Of a stretch of DNA of 64,000 bases, positions 48,201 to 59,340 are shown piece by piece (positions within the stretch are counted from its first letter, which is position 1; every line of letters starts with the position of its first letter). The position numbers and the translations under genes were made by a program. Below the pieces are notes generated by a model. That model ran no database searches. It was not told the origin of the DNA and saw nothing but the letters and a program-made list of their open reading frames with translations. This DNA comes from Marsupella aquatica (lineage: Eukaryota > Marchantiophyta). Location of the stretch: assembly GCA_973895155.1 (NCBI GenBank), contig OZ316896.1, positions 3,720,001-3,784,000 on the forward strand. The letters are read 5' to 3'.

Positions 48201-48855
48201 AACTATTAGTCTTGCCAAACGCTCATCCTCTTTACTGTAAGCACATCTCACTCCTTTCTGCTTACTCCTTGTTTTGTAACACAACCGTTCATAAACTTGG
48301 GGTCCTTGTAACAAAATAGAATCAGAAACACAGCAAAGATTCAACCACGTTATTCGAAACATAAAAGCTTGGGGAATATTGCCTAGAATCTGATATGGAC
48401 CCCTGTATCACATTGCACAAGATACGCTTTAAGCGGAAAACAGGGCGATATGCTAAAGATGAGGGAGAGGCACTTCAAAAAGATAGAATTACAGAGGTCG
48501 TATGAGCTTCGTATCTCAACAAACAGTTCCATTGATGTCTGGCCCATCGAAACGAGCGGCAACATATCAATGGAATATGTCAAAGGGTTTATATCTGATG
48601 TACAAATTGGCAACTACAGTAATAGTCGGGAATATATCAAGCGTACGAACTATGTAAAGGCAATGAGCTATATGCCCATACGAACAATTGGGAATATCAT
48701 GCCATGCTCAAGACCTGCAACTGTGGAAAGGCATTCTGTGTTGTGCTTCTTGACTAGAAAGTCACTCGGACTGCATCTTCGGGCCCAGGAACAGGGAGTC
48801 ACGTATTGCCAGATGCACATGTGGTGCATCACATCCTGTATCCCGTTCACCCAGA
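45258..48855. other. gene-free gap
   Basis: No recognised gene. A minus-strand frame of 130 codons at 46558-46950 and overlapping frames at 47229-47557 have no family I can name. A T-rich and GT-rich patch lies at 46170-46350. Confidence 0.35.
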
Positions 48856-50725
48856 TCAAAAATAAAGATGGAATTGATTCTCCAACTGACGCTTCAAGTT
48901 GCTGTAAAGGGCAAAGAGCGAATACTGTTGCAGCTTCTCGAGCTCATACCAAGTGTTCAGCGAATCTTGATACTTGTCAGTGCCTGAAAAAGTTAACTGG
49001 ATAGTTAAGCTGCAATCTACTCTAGTCTTGAAGTCTCCTGTGTTGCAAAGAGAGGCCTTCACTGCACACTGTTCACCATTCAAACAAACGAAGGTCGTAC
49101 TCTTGCCCTGACACGATGCACACTTATCATTCTTCCATAAGATATTCATCAGCCTTCCCTTGTCGAAATTCATTACCTGCATTCAGGAGAAAAAGTCATA
49201 AATGTAATGGCATGGGTCACCTTCTTGGGCTGCCAAAAACGATCACGTCGGAAAACCACATTGCCAAGATCCCATCGTCACTACGAACATCAAACAAGGT
49301 TTGTATGGATGAATAAAATGTAAGAACCCAGAAAGTATAAGCCCAAACTGCTCTCGAGACTAGGAGACATTGGCTAAGATAAGTCCACCGGGACAATGTA
49401 AGATTCAAATTCTACTAATCGTATAAATGTGCAAGAGAAGCATACCATTGACAGACTGGTGACATGGTAAGACGCATTGGCGAGAAATACTGGCTTAGAG
49501 AGAGCAGCATATTGCCTGCCAGCATAAACGACTCCAAATCCACCATAGTTCTCCTGTATAGCACCGAGGCACACACCGTCCGTGTGGGACGTATAAGCAA
49601 GAAGTTCGAGTGGTTGCCATTCAAGATATTCCGTTGCTTTCTTCTATAGTATATAGAGGGCAGTCATGTAAACATCTTCAATAGAGATACGAGTGAGACG
49701 ACGAGACGGGCTTTCGCCAGACAAAAGCTCCACTAGTCTACTTGTTAATTGCCCTCGAGTATCCGCGGCGCAATGGCAGAAGGTACAGCTGAAGAGATTG
49801 AGAATACTGAGCATGCGTAGAGTACTTTGAACTCTCCAATACTAAATTCATTATCTCAACGTAGGAATCCTGTTGATAGGTACCCCAGTGAACACCCGGA
49901 GTTAGACCCTTCATAAATCTATAACTAATTAGGAAACAACGGTGCTCAACGCGATCCAGAACAGGAAACGACAAGATGGGTATTCACCATTGAGGCAAGA
50001 TAGTATTGAATACTGCTTGTCTCTAGAGTCGATGAATTAATCTCCGCGTACCTTGGTTGTACTACTACACCTTTGCTTCTGCAAATGGAATGATGGTCTC
50101 TCTGTGGACCTTCCCTATGTGAGCTCATTTCTACTGAATTTCAAATTTTCGTTGATTCCGGGGCTCATTCATAAGTCGTGTAGCTAGTGAACGATTCCTT
50201 CATTGTCCGGTGAGCGGACTGATCACGCAAATAGCGATAGTAAAATATAAAGAGAGTAGCCACGAAGTACAGCCAGAACCAATTCTGAAGTAGTTCTTCA
50301 TCCGAAATACTGCACGAGGATACTTAGAGCTAATGGCGGCCATCCCTAGAGCTCTATACGGAGTTTAGAAAAAAATTCGAAGAGCGACAAGAAAGCAGAG
50401 GGGAATGAGCAATCACCGGGTTGAAAGCCGTAATGTTGATCACGAGGAGACTGATCTCGTCGACTTTAGGGCGGAAAACGGCCAATTGACCACCTTGCAG
50501 GCCGGTGAGCAGCTTATCGCAGGGGGAGAGCTGGACGTTTTTGTTGTAGAAGGATGCGTTCGCCGAAAAAGCCATCCCGAAAGTGAATCCATCATCTCGT
50601 TGCACCGTCGTGTCTAAACACGGTCTATAGATTTTATTGTTGTCACCAGCCACTCCAAGCACTCTGAACGCAACAGCGATAACGAAGAGGCCCCAAACAC
50701 TCGAGCTAGCCTGGCACCGGGCCAT
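48856..50725 (-). CDS. Expp1-like secreted plant protein, 3 exons
   Basis: Exons on the minus strand: 50725-50417, 49553-49446 and 49176-48856, all joined in phase 0 with GT/AG sites; about 245 aa. A signal peptide covers about residues 1-27 (SSVWGLFVIAVAFRVLGVAG). The conserved order of the plant Expp1 family follows: IYRPCLDTTVQRDDGFTFG, VQLSPCDKLL, LAVFRPKVDEISLL, then YGGFGVVYAGRQYAA, then CASCQGKSTTFVCLNGEQC, VDCSLTIQLTFSGTDK, NTWYELEKLQQYSLFALYSN and a hydrophobic C-terminal QFHLYF. Conserved cysteines suggest disulfides, fitting an apoplastic or membrane-associated product. Molecular function of the family is not known to me. An in-frame ATG nine codons upstream (50752) is the alternative start. 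Intact, so probably functional. Confidence 0.92.
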
Positions 50726-50752
50726 TTTCCCGTTCGCTCGCTCCCTTCTCAT

Positions 50753-51730
50753 GATTTGACTCAGGCACTAACAAAACTCCTTTCTGATAAACACACCACG
50801 CTACCGTCCGCAATGGTTCCTGAGCTCGGATTCAACTTGACCGCAGAGTTGCGAAACCAATCACATGCACTCTGTGAGTGTGCTTCCTCCTCTTGCTGCG
50901 ATAGCGCCAATGCTAGTCCTATGCGGCCTTACTTCTCCCGATCCCGATCAAACCTGTAAAACTATCTCCGCAACTCTCTATACCTGACCGGAAACAATTG
51001 CGCATTACGTCGTCGATGCAACAAGTACTTACCTCCTCCTCCAGAGATAGGGCATTCCTTTCCTGCTACTCACTACCAACCTCAAAACACCGGACCATCG
51101 ATCGAAATTCCTCAATCTCGTCCAGGAAGCTATTTCGAGCTCGTCCGCCTCCTAATCCGGCGTCAAGAACCGATCCTGTACCTCCGAAACAGAACCAATA
51201 ATGCCTGCCCCACCCTTCCTCCTCTGATGTCCGGACAAGCGCGCGCCTAAGGAACCACCGCGGGCCAAACAAGGCAGACGCAAAGCTACGCCAGAGGCAG
51301 CAGTAGCATTTAGACACGAACGAAAAGCATCGTTCCCTCCTCGACCGTGGCAGGATGAGCGAAACACCAATGGCGGAAAGGAATGGGAAAAGCAAACTAC
51401 AGTACAATAATGCAAGCAAAGCCAAGCATTATCCAATCCAATGCAATGCAGTAATCTGATAATGGAGCAACGTAACTATGCCGCAGGAAGCGCTGGGGCG
51501 GGAGCAACGAGCATTCCTCCCTTCCTCGTCGAGCGAGGCGAAGCAAGACGAGAGACACACGAAAATGTAGGGGAGGAAACCCAATCCGGAAAAAGGGGGC
51601 AACGGCAATCGTTGAGCAAAGTACTGTTAAAGCTCAATGATCTCGCGAAGAGAACGATTTTGAAATGCAGTCTACTGTACAGCAGTAGTATAGGAGCCCC
51701 TTGCTTCGAGGTCCGATCGGGATTGGCTGG
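50753..51730. other. 5' flank of the Expp1-like gene
   Basis: Upstream region with several overlapping frames of about 100 codons on both strands (for example 51152-51436 minus and 51441-51746 plus), none with a family I recognise. Likely promoter and 5' UTR at the left end. Confidence 0.35.
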
Positions 51731-52510
51731 GAATGAGCTCGTATAGAGTACTCCTTACCTTCAGGGTGGTTCGGGAGACATGGGTTGGGATCACCAGAGC
51801 CTCGCAACTAGCAATTGTAGTACTCCTTACCTTCGGGGTCCGTTCGGGAGAGGGAGGGGCTGGCTGGGAACAGAGTACGCCTTTCCTTCAGGGTGGTTCG
51901 GGAGAGGGCACAGGTTGGGACGAGCACTGCCTTGCAACGAGCAAGCATAGAGTCCTTTCCTTTGGGGTTCGTTTGGGAGAGGACTGATTCAGGTCAGGGC
52001 TAGCTGGGAACAAGCTGGTATAGAGTACTCCTTTCCTTCAGGGTGGTTTGGGAGAGGACATGGGTTGGGATCGGCACTGCCTGGCAACGAGCAAACTGTA
52101 TAGTACTTCGTTCCTTTGGGGTCCGTTTGGGAGAGGACGGATTCAGGTCAGGGCTAGCTGGGAACAAGCTCGTATAGAGTCCTTTCCTTCAGGGTGGTTT
52201 GGGAGAGGGCATGGGTTGGGATCGGCACTGCCTCGCAACAAGCAAGTATAGTACTTCTTTCCTTTGGGGTCCGTTTGGGAGAGGATGGATTCAGGTCGGG
52301 GCAAGCTCCTTACCTTCAGGGTGGTTCGGGAGAAGGCACAGGTTGGGATCGGCACTGCCTCGCAACAAGCAAGTATAGTACTCCTTTCCTTTGGGGTCCG
52401 TTCGGGAAAGGGGAGAGTACTCTATACTAGCTAGTATAGAGTACTCGTTTCCTTCACGGTGGTTCGGGAGAGGGCATGGATTGGGATCAGCACTGGCTGA
52501 CAACGAGCTA
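51731..52510. repeat. alternating A/B satellite array, left block
   Basis: About 11 units of about 75 bp alternate between type A (CCTTCAGGGTGGTTCGGGAG, then GGTTGGGATCGGCACTGCC) and type B (CCTTTGGGGTCCGTTTGGGA, then GGTCAGGGCTAGCTGGGAA), so the array has a dimeric period of about 150 bp. Each unit opens near TATAG(AG)TACTC. Unit B5 is truncated near 52415. Occasional open frames inside are repeat artefacts. Confidence 0.92.
52415..52446. repeat. 32-bp perfect palindrome
   Basis: GAGTACTCTATACTAG followed by its exact reverse complement, centred between 52430 and 52431, at the junction of satellite units B5 and A6. It probably arose by an inverted join of two unit ends. Confidence 0.95.
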
Positions 52511-53485
52511 GTAGGGCATCTCAAATATGTTTGATTTTTAGCTTTGATAGCATTTGGGACTATTGCAGGTTTGGGCAACTGTCATGACCGGTCGGGCGCC
52601 TCATCTAAGGCTCGACAAATTACACATGGAAGTTCTGTAAGACATCCAAAATTTTGAAGGAAACCCAATCGCATAAAGTGTGACGTGACTCCACTCATAA
52701 ATCAGTACTCAAGAAAATTATCGCTCAGTTGTACCCTATTGCCGTTGGCCCAAGCACCTCGCAGGCAGCCCATGAGGTGCCATAATTTTATGTATGAGAT
52801 ACCCTAGGGCCTGTTGAGCATAGACGACAATTGCAACAACAAGCCCATGAACCATCTAACGCACAAGAGTCAACATAGAGAGATACGTGGTTCACCTCAC
52901 ATGAGGCTACGTCCACAGGAACACACATGAGCTTTACTGCACTCTAGGCCGACCGGCCATACCAAGCATCCACAGCGCAAGCTCTCTCTATCTCTCAACT
53001 AGCTCCATAACAATGAGCCTAAGTTCCCACTCTCCAAGCAAACACCGCTTGGTTATAGAGTGTGCACAGTATGACTAACCTAACCAAGTCTGCAATTAAG
53101 GTTGGCCTTAACTACGGTACAATCGTAACTCTAGACCTAACTAAGAGTAAATCCTAACAGGGCCAGGTTCCATGGGCCAGGGGTAGGGAGTACGATCACT
53201 CCCTCTAACACCCCTTGGGCCCAAATACACCGTATGCCAAGGTGACATAATATTTTTAATGTATGATTTTTGACTTATGAGCCAATGAGAATACCCTATA
53301 TTGTTCATATGCAGGGCAGGGGGTACCGCTAAAGTTTAACAGGGATTGTGAGGGAAAATCATACTCTCTATTACAGTATTTGCACACTCCTCAGTCCATG
53401 CAAAAGCTGCAATCTTATTGACTTAAAAAAGTTATGACTGTATCCGTACTCCTTACTCCCAGTCTCATGAACCTAGCCCCTAGTG
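52511..53485. mobile_element. insertion of about 1 kb splitting the satellite array
   Basis: Non-satellite sequence separates the two satellite blocks and itself contains a solo LTR. The parts flanking the LTR (for example GCCCATGAGGTGCCATAA and GATTTTTGACTTATGAGCC) are not recognised and their ends are not sharply defined. Confidence 0.5.
52812..53159. mobile_element. solo LTR, 348 bp, 5-bp target-site duplication
   Basis: Begins TGTTGAGCATAG and ends ATCCTAACA, giving the TG...CA ends with TGTT/AACA symmetry usual for LTRs. It is flanked by GGGCC at 52807-52811 and 53160-53164. No internal domain or second LTR is present, so it is the product of LTR-LTR recombination. The interior has the ATACGTGGTTCACC ... 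CTACGTCCAC type of phrase seen in plant LTRs. Confidence 0.9.
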
Positions 53486-54012
53486 TAGTATTCTTTTCCT
53501 TCAGGGCCCGTATGGGAGAGTGAATGGATCTGGGTCACACTAGCTGGCAACAACCTAGAATAGTACTCTTTCTGTTGGGGTGGTTTAGGAGAGGGCACGG
53601 ATTGGCATTGGCATTGGCTGGCAACAAGCTAGTTTGGTACTCTTTTCCGTTGGGGTCCATTCAGAAGGCCGGAACAATCAGGATCAGGGCTAGCTGGCAA
53701 CGAGCTAGAATACTACTCCATTTCCATTGGGGTTGGTTTGGGAGAGGGTCAGGATTGGAGTTGGCTGGCAACTAGCTAGTATAGTACTCTTTTCTTTCCG
53801 GGGTCCATTTGGGAGATGGGACCGATTAGGATCGGCACTGGCTGCCCATGAGCTAGAATAGTACTCCTTTTGATCGGGGTGGTTTGGGAGAGGGCATGAA
53901 TTGGGATGAGCACTTGCTCGCAACAAGCTACTATAGTACTCTTTTTCTTAGAGGTCTTATCAGGAGAAAACATTGATTGAGATTGGGGCTAGCTGGCAAC
54001 AAGTTGGAGGCA
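53486..54012. repeat. alternating A/B satellite array, right block
   Basis: Seven further units in the order B, A, B, A, B, A, B continue the array in the same orientation. They are more diverged than the left block (for example TAGTACTC followed by TTGGGGTGGTTTGGGAG in A and GGGGTCCATTTGGGAG in B). Confidence 0.88.
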
Positions 54013-55601
54013 TGGAGATCAACCCAATGGAGACCCATACCAAGGTTTGCTTTTTTCCCCCAAAAGTAGCCTTAGGGTGGCTTCTTGTGAGTTTTTTCAC
54101 CAAAGTAAATTGGAGGATCACTTAGTGTACAAGATATACTAGGCTCTTGACCAAAAATCTTTTTGACATGAAGTTCAATATATGCAAATGGCTTGAATGA
54201 AGAAGCCAAAGTGAAAATGTTTGGACCATCTTTGGATGAGGTGGTCTGAGTATGGACCACCTAAGAAGGCCATCCGGCACCTGTTACAATTCTCTGACCA
54301 TCCCACCCTCTACCTGTTGGCTACTATACCCATAGTCTGCCCATAGCTTCCCATATCTTTCAAGCATGTATCCCTCTATTCCATAGCCCTCTAGCCCATA
54401 GCCCTGAGTCCCATAATTTTATGCATTTTCAAGAGCAAATGACTTTTATCAGACAGAAAGAGAAAATCACCTAGAACACGGTGAAGAGTTTTACTTGCTA
54501 TCATGAAGGGTATGCTTTTGATTTTCTTTACCCCAAGTGCCAAATACACAAAAACATAGCACCAACCCCTACGCGCACAATGTGGACATGAAGGGAAAGC
54601 AAAACAACTCCAAAGAGGACAAGTACCAAACATTGAATAAAAATGGCAGATGCAACCCCCAAACCAGAAAAGGAAAGAGATGGAAATTTTATTGGTTGAC
54701 AAATTCAGTGCCTGTTTACTATTGAAGCTTTCAATTGTGCAGGCTCCTCACATAAGAAGCATTCACGAGACTCCTACTCCTGTTTTGGTAGAGACAAAGC
54801 AGGTGTGGCCAGATTTTCCCTGCCAGATTTTCTTTCCTGATAGACAGTAGAGAAGGAAAGTATCGCCTCAACTATGGTACTTAACTCATTGAGCAGATAA
54901 GCCCACACAATATGCTCTCAGTTTCCATTCTTACTAGCCTCCAGGCCACACATGCTATTCAATCTAAGGTTTCTGGCAGATGGCACCATTGTTGAATGAC
55001 TCTGTTCATTACACTTTGTTTGAATAGATGTGTCTAAGAGGTCGAGTGGCATTGTAAGTGTTTGTCTGGTTTTAAGTCCAAAGTTGTCTGACATTTGCTG
55101 GTTTATCTGCAGGCCAACTTCAAGGACAAGCAAGAAAAGAAGGGATGCAGGAATTATGGGTTTCAAATCACAGTCAAATCGTCAAGCTAGAGAGCGAGTC
55201 TTTGCTAGGCATCGTCAGTTATTAAGATCTACTTGTGTGTTTAATTGTCAACAGGGACCGAAATCATATCTATATCATTCAACATTTCTTTGTCAGTTGC
55301 CCTTCGGAATTCAACAGTTCATCCTTAGTTGCCTATGTGTGCATAGTGTGTTTGCTCCAAGCTTCTATGAATTTTTGCGGTTTTTTGAGCATCTTTGTAT
55401 TCTTTGCGTTACTTGAGGAAGTAATGCTCTTCATTAGTAACACACCAGTTGAAGTTGGAGTTTAGGGTATAGGGTATGTGCTGAATTCTAAGTTTAATTG
55501 GCATTTTGTTCGAGTGGGTGTTATTGGCAACCATTAACTGGCAATCTGGCAGGAACTTTGAGATTATGCAATTGGGCTGTGTAATGAGCCTGGTCTCACT
55601 G
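54013..55601. other. gene-free gap with dispersed-repeat copy
   Basis: 54092-54232 aligns with the repeat at 23516-23650. Frames at 54391-54702 (minus) and 55030-55416 (plus) have no recognised family. Confidence 0.4.
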
Positions 55602-55609
55602 GGGCTACA

Positions 55610-56098
55610 CTCGAGGGTTTCACTTCCACAAAAATGGCATATCACGTGCGACAAAGTGTAGGGTCATTTTATTGGTTCGAAGGGAAGACTTAAGAATTTT
55701 TTAAGAAGAACAATAGGATCTTTTAAATCCAATTTTGGGACTTATAAGAACATTAGGGTCCTTATAACCAAAATTTTGGAATATTTTGAGAATATTCAGA
55801 CTTTATAGGGGTATCATTATGGCATTTGTAGTAGTATATGGAGTCATGGAATACCGATTTGGACCCGGGTTTGGACCTTGCAGTTGATTTCCAGTTGTCT
55901 TTCATCCACATTGTAGAGGGTGTTCAAAACCCAATGCTTACTTTGGCAATCATTCAACATAAAAAAGGCTATAGAGAGAAACGAAGCAAACTCAATGGTG
56001 ACAATGAGAAATTAAATTTCTTTCTTACATTTTAGGGGGTCCGAGGCCTAAAAACGTTGCAGGTGATGGAGAGGCATCCATATAGTGAGACCCCCGAG
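55610..56098 (+). mobile_element. MITE family 1, copy C, with internal insert
   Basis: The ends CTCGAGGGTTTCAC and GTGAGACCCCCGAG match copies A and B. Target-site duplication GGGCTACA (55602-55609) and GGGCTGCA (56099-56106) agree at 7 of 8 bases. The two halves align with copies A and B, but the middle is replaced by about 200 bp, of which 55821-56010 is a near-identical copy of 56318-56507 just outside the element. Confidence 0.9.
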
Positions 56099-56317
56099 GG
56101 GCTGCAAAACATGTTCTTCAGAACAATTCTGTTTTTAATCATATTACAAAGCAACATATCTAATATGAGTCCCGCTCATTGGGGTGCAGTCTGAGTAGTG
56201 CCTGTGCAGGAAAAAGTTTAGGTACAGTTTCACTACCCATGTTGCTTCTAGCGTATGTATCTTGATAATTGTTAATAGAACGAGGTGAATTTGAATGTTC
56301 TCATATCTTCTTCATTC

Positions 56318-56507
56318 TGGCATTTGTAGTAGTATACGGAGTCGTGGAATACCGATTTGGACCCGGGTTTGGACCTTGTAGTTGATTTCCAGTTGTCTTT
56401 CATCCACATTGTAGAGGGTGTTCAAAACCCAAAGCTTACTTTGGCAATCATTCAACATCAAAAAAGGCTAGAGAGAACCGAAGCAAACTCAAGGGCGACA
56501 ATGAGAA
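56318..56507 (+). repeat. 190-bp block duplicated inside MITE copy C
   Basis: Shares TGGCATTTGTAGTAGTATA at the start and GACAATGAGAA at the end with 55821-56010, with only scattered substitutions. One frame continues beyond the block with a Lys/Glu-rich reading (RSKLKGDNENLQELERAQDK), so this may be a remnant exon of an old gene. The family is not recognised. Confidence 0.85.
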
Positions 56508-59340
56508 TCTGCAAGAGTTGGAAAGAGCACAGGATAAACAAGAACAAAAGAGTAAGCTACATGTGCCAAAGATGCTCTTCTATGCGATGATCAAGCAGAA
56601 AGCACTAGTTGCAGAAGCTGAACAAGGAAATTACACAAGTCACACTTGTACATTTTACCTCCTTTATTTCATTCTTTCCACATCGAACACCTTTGTAACA
56701 TAAAATATGAAAAATCATAGATCCCATTGTGTCTGCCATTTTACCACAACTATATCTGTTCTATCAACTATTGAACTTTTCTGATCAATATTGTAACGGA
56801 CATTATTTCCGTTACAAAAAAATTGGACATATCAATCAAAGTTTTTGTTGAGGGACCCGATATGTTTTGTAATTTATGGATATGATCCATTTTTTAATGC
56901 ATTGGAAAGGCTCAGTTGTTAATTGTATCGGAAAGGAAGATATCTAAAGCCAAGAGTATGGCATTTTGTCATTTTGTGATAATGGGAGTTTCCAATTCTA
57001 AAAGAATAGGATACCAATTGTTTGCAAAAATTGAGCATTGAGAATCAACTTAATATGTACTAGTGTCAAACAAAAATTCAAGACCGGTGAGAAGTTTTCG
57101 AGCAAAAAAGAGAAGAGTTTAGGGTTTTAACTTAGTGGACTTACATTTGATCGTTGTAATTCTGAATGGGCATTGTGATCAAATTAAAACCCACATATGC
57201 ACAGAATGCGTGTAAAGAGCAGGTAGTACGAAGGCTTTCAATTTTGGCAAGTTATATTGTGACTAGCCCAATGCCTGTGCTTTGCACAAAAGATATTGAG
57301 GTGAAAAAAAAGATGTCAGGTGAGAAAAAGATGTCGAGATGAAAAATATGTTGATGAGAGAAAAAGATTGTAGCTTGGGCAGGCATTTATTTTGAAGGGT
57401 GTGTATGGATAGATCTGATGGTGTAGAAAAACAATGTTTTGATTAAGGTCTAAGATCTATTCCCATTTTTTATGAGTTTGGAAAAGAACTATCCCATCTT
57501 TTTGGTGGGATAGGGTATTATATGGGAGACGCTCCTTCCCCCTTTCATTACCTCAAAGATACATTACAAAGGAAAATCAAATTTTAGCTTTTTGAGAAAG
57601 AATAAAAAACAAAACTACACAAAAATCCTTCCCACTAATAAATATATTGTTCAAAATTATAGACACCCATTTGGAGAGTATTACTCTACTTCCTTCCAAT
57701 AATACAAATGTTATAGCATGTAATGATTGAGTACACTATTGAATATTCATATGTGACAAAAAAATTGTGCTATTCTTAACTTGTACTCGGTAGGTGTTCA
57801 CTCCCAATTATTATCACCTAGGTAGCACCTACAGTAGGTACTTTATTGTCTTGTTTGTTTGGTTATACTCATTTGTAACTCATCAAAGGTGAGAATAAAC
57901 TATAACATAAATCCAATGATAAGCAAGTGTTCCCACCAAATCTCATTTTGTAAACGGACAGTTATGGACAACTTTTGGCGGGATCAAGTATTATAGTTGT
58001 AGACAAGGATCCAATTGTCCGACGTCACCCTGACCAAACACAAGATATAAGTTCAGAACTAAGAAAACAGGCAACACAAATATTGAAACAACTGACAAGG
58101 CAACTCAAGGCATCAGTCAAACTAAAACGCAGACATGGACAGAATTGTAAGAGCAAGCTATATACAGCAAGGATACTTGCAATTTTGGCAATTTTGACAA
58201 GCATAACAAAAGAAACAAAATGTTGCCAATTGACAGAAATAATTTGGCGGATCCATTTGTGTCCATACCAAATGAGTTGGGGACAGCTTGAATGGAGCAC
58301 GTCTAGTGAAAGGCTGTGTAGAGACAAATGACAACAAACACTTTTCGTTATACACTCTTGGTATAAATAATTAGCTCAGGGTACGGATGTTGTGACATAT
58401 TTTTCAGTGGATATGTCTATTGAATAAAAGTAATACATGTTGACACAGTTTTTCAATAAATATGTCACTCGAAGCAAACCTTTGTCACAGTTATAGTGAG
58501 CGTTTGCGAATTCTTATATATAATGTTATTCTAACAAAGAATAACCACCACCTGTCGAACATGAGATGCATGAACATATGCCAAACACACCAGGCACATC
58601 AATTACTGTAATTTTTTAGTTGGGAAGCCAATTTTTGTTCCGTTGAGGAACTTCATAAAAACAAAATAAGAAAAAGAAATTGAGGGTTTATGAAAAACAA
58701 GCAAAGCATGAGAGTTGAAACCGAGTTAACACAGTACAAGTACATCGTAGCTGAGTACAGTCACCCAATTTCCTTGGTGAGCTGTTTTATATCGAGATTT
58801 AATGCGAGTTATTACACTCTCATAACTCTCATCCTTCCAACTCTGCAAACCAAATGAACCCAACTGGCTCTGCTGATTTGATTTACATCCCACCTTGCTA
58901 ATCAACACATGATTACAAGATGGAGACCACGCCATTTGAATATTGGCAGGTATAGAGAACTTCAAAAGAGATTTAACCTTATTCCATGACCTGCAAATCC
59001 CCTTCCCACAAATTTGAACCAGCCAAAATATTATTTATTTGATTATTTTCTTGACCGCCAGATATCTCTAGATTTAAATATCTCTTTAAGGATGACCATT
59101 AGATTCATTCTGGCTAATGGGACTTGTGATTAGGTGGAGCAATGAGACAGAAAATAGTGACCTCCGGTTAGATGGAACAGTGGCTAATGAGAGTGACTAA
59201 TGAGACAGAAAAATACTAGAATTTTAGGCAAAACTGGATAAAGTTTTTTGGGGAGGTGTAATTTGGTGAATTTTCGCCACTAAAAAAAACGGCGCTCCCT
59301 ACACATTACACTGTTAATTCCTTCCCACTTTTATCATCCA
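56508..59340. other. AT-rich gene-free gap
   Basis: Strongly AT-rich with short frames only. Nothing recognised on either strand apart from weak repeated phrases such as GACA(T/C)A(T/G)TTTTTCA near 58396 and 58442. Confidence 0.4.

Noticed and set aside
49738-49974. Minus-strand frame within the Expp1-like gene
   Set aside because: It lies within intron 1 (49554-50416), and the flanking exons join in phase without it.
51733-52578. Open frames within the satellite array
   Set aside because: They arise because monomers repeat with near-constant length; readings are repetitive and occur on both strands.
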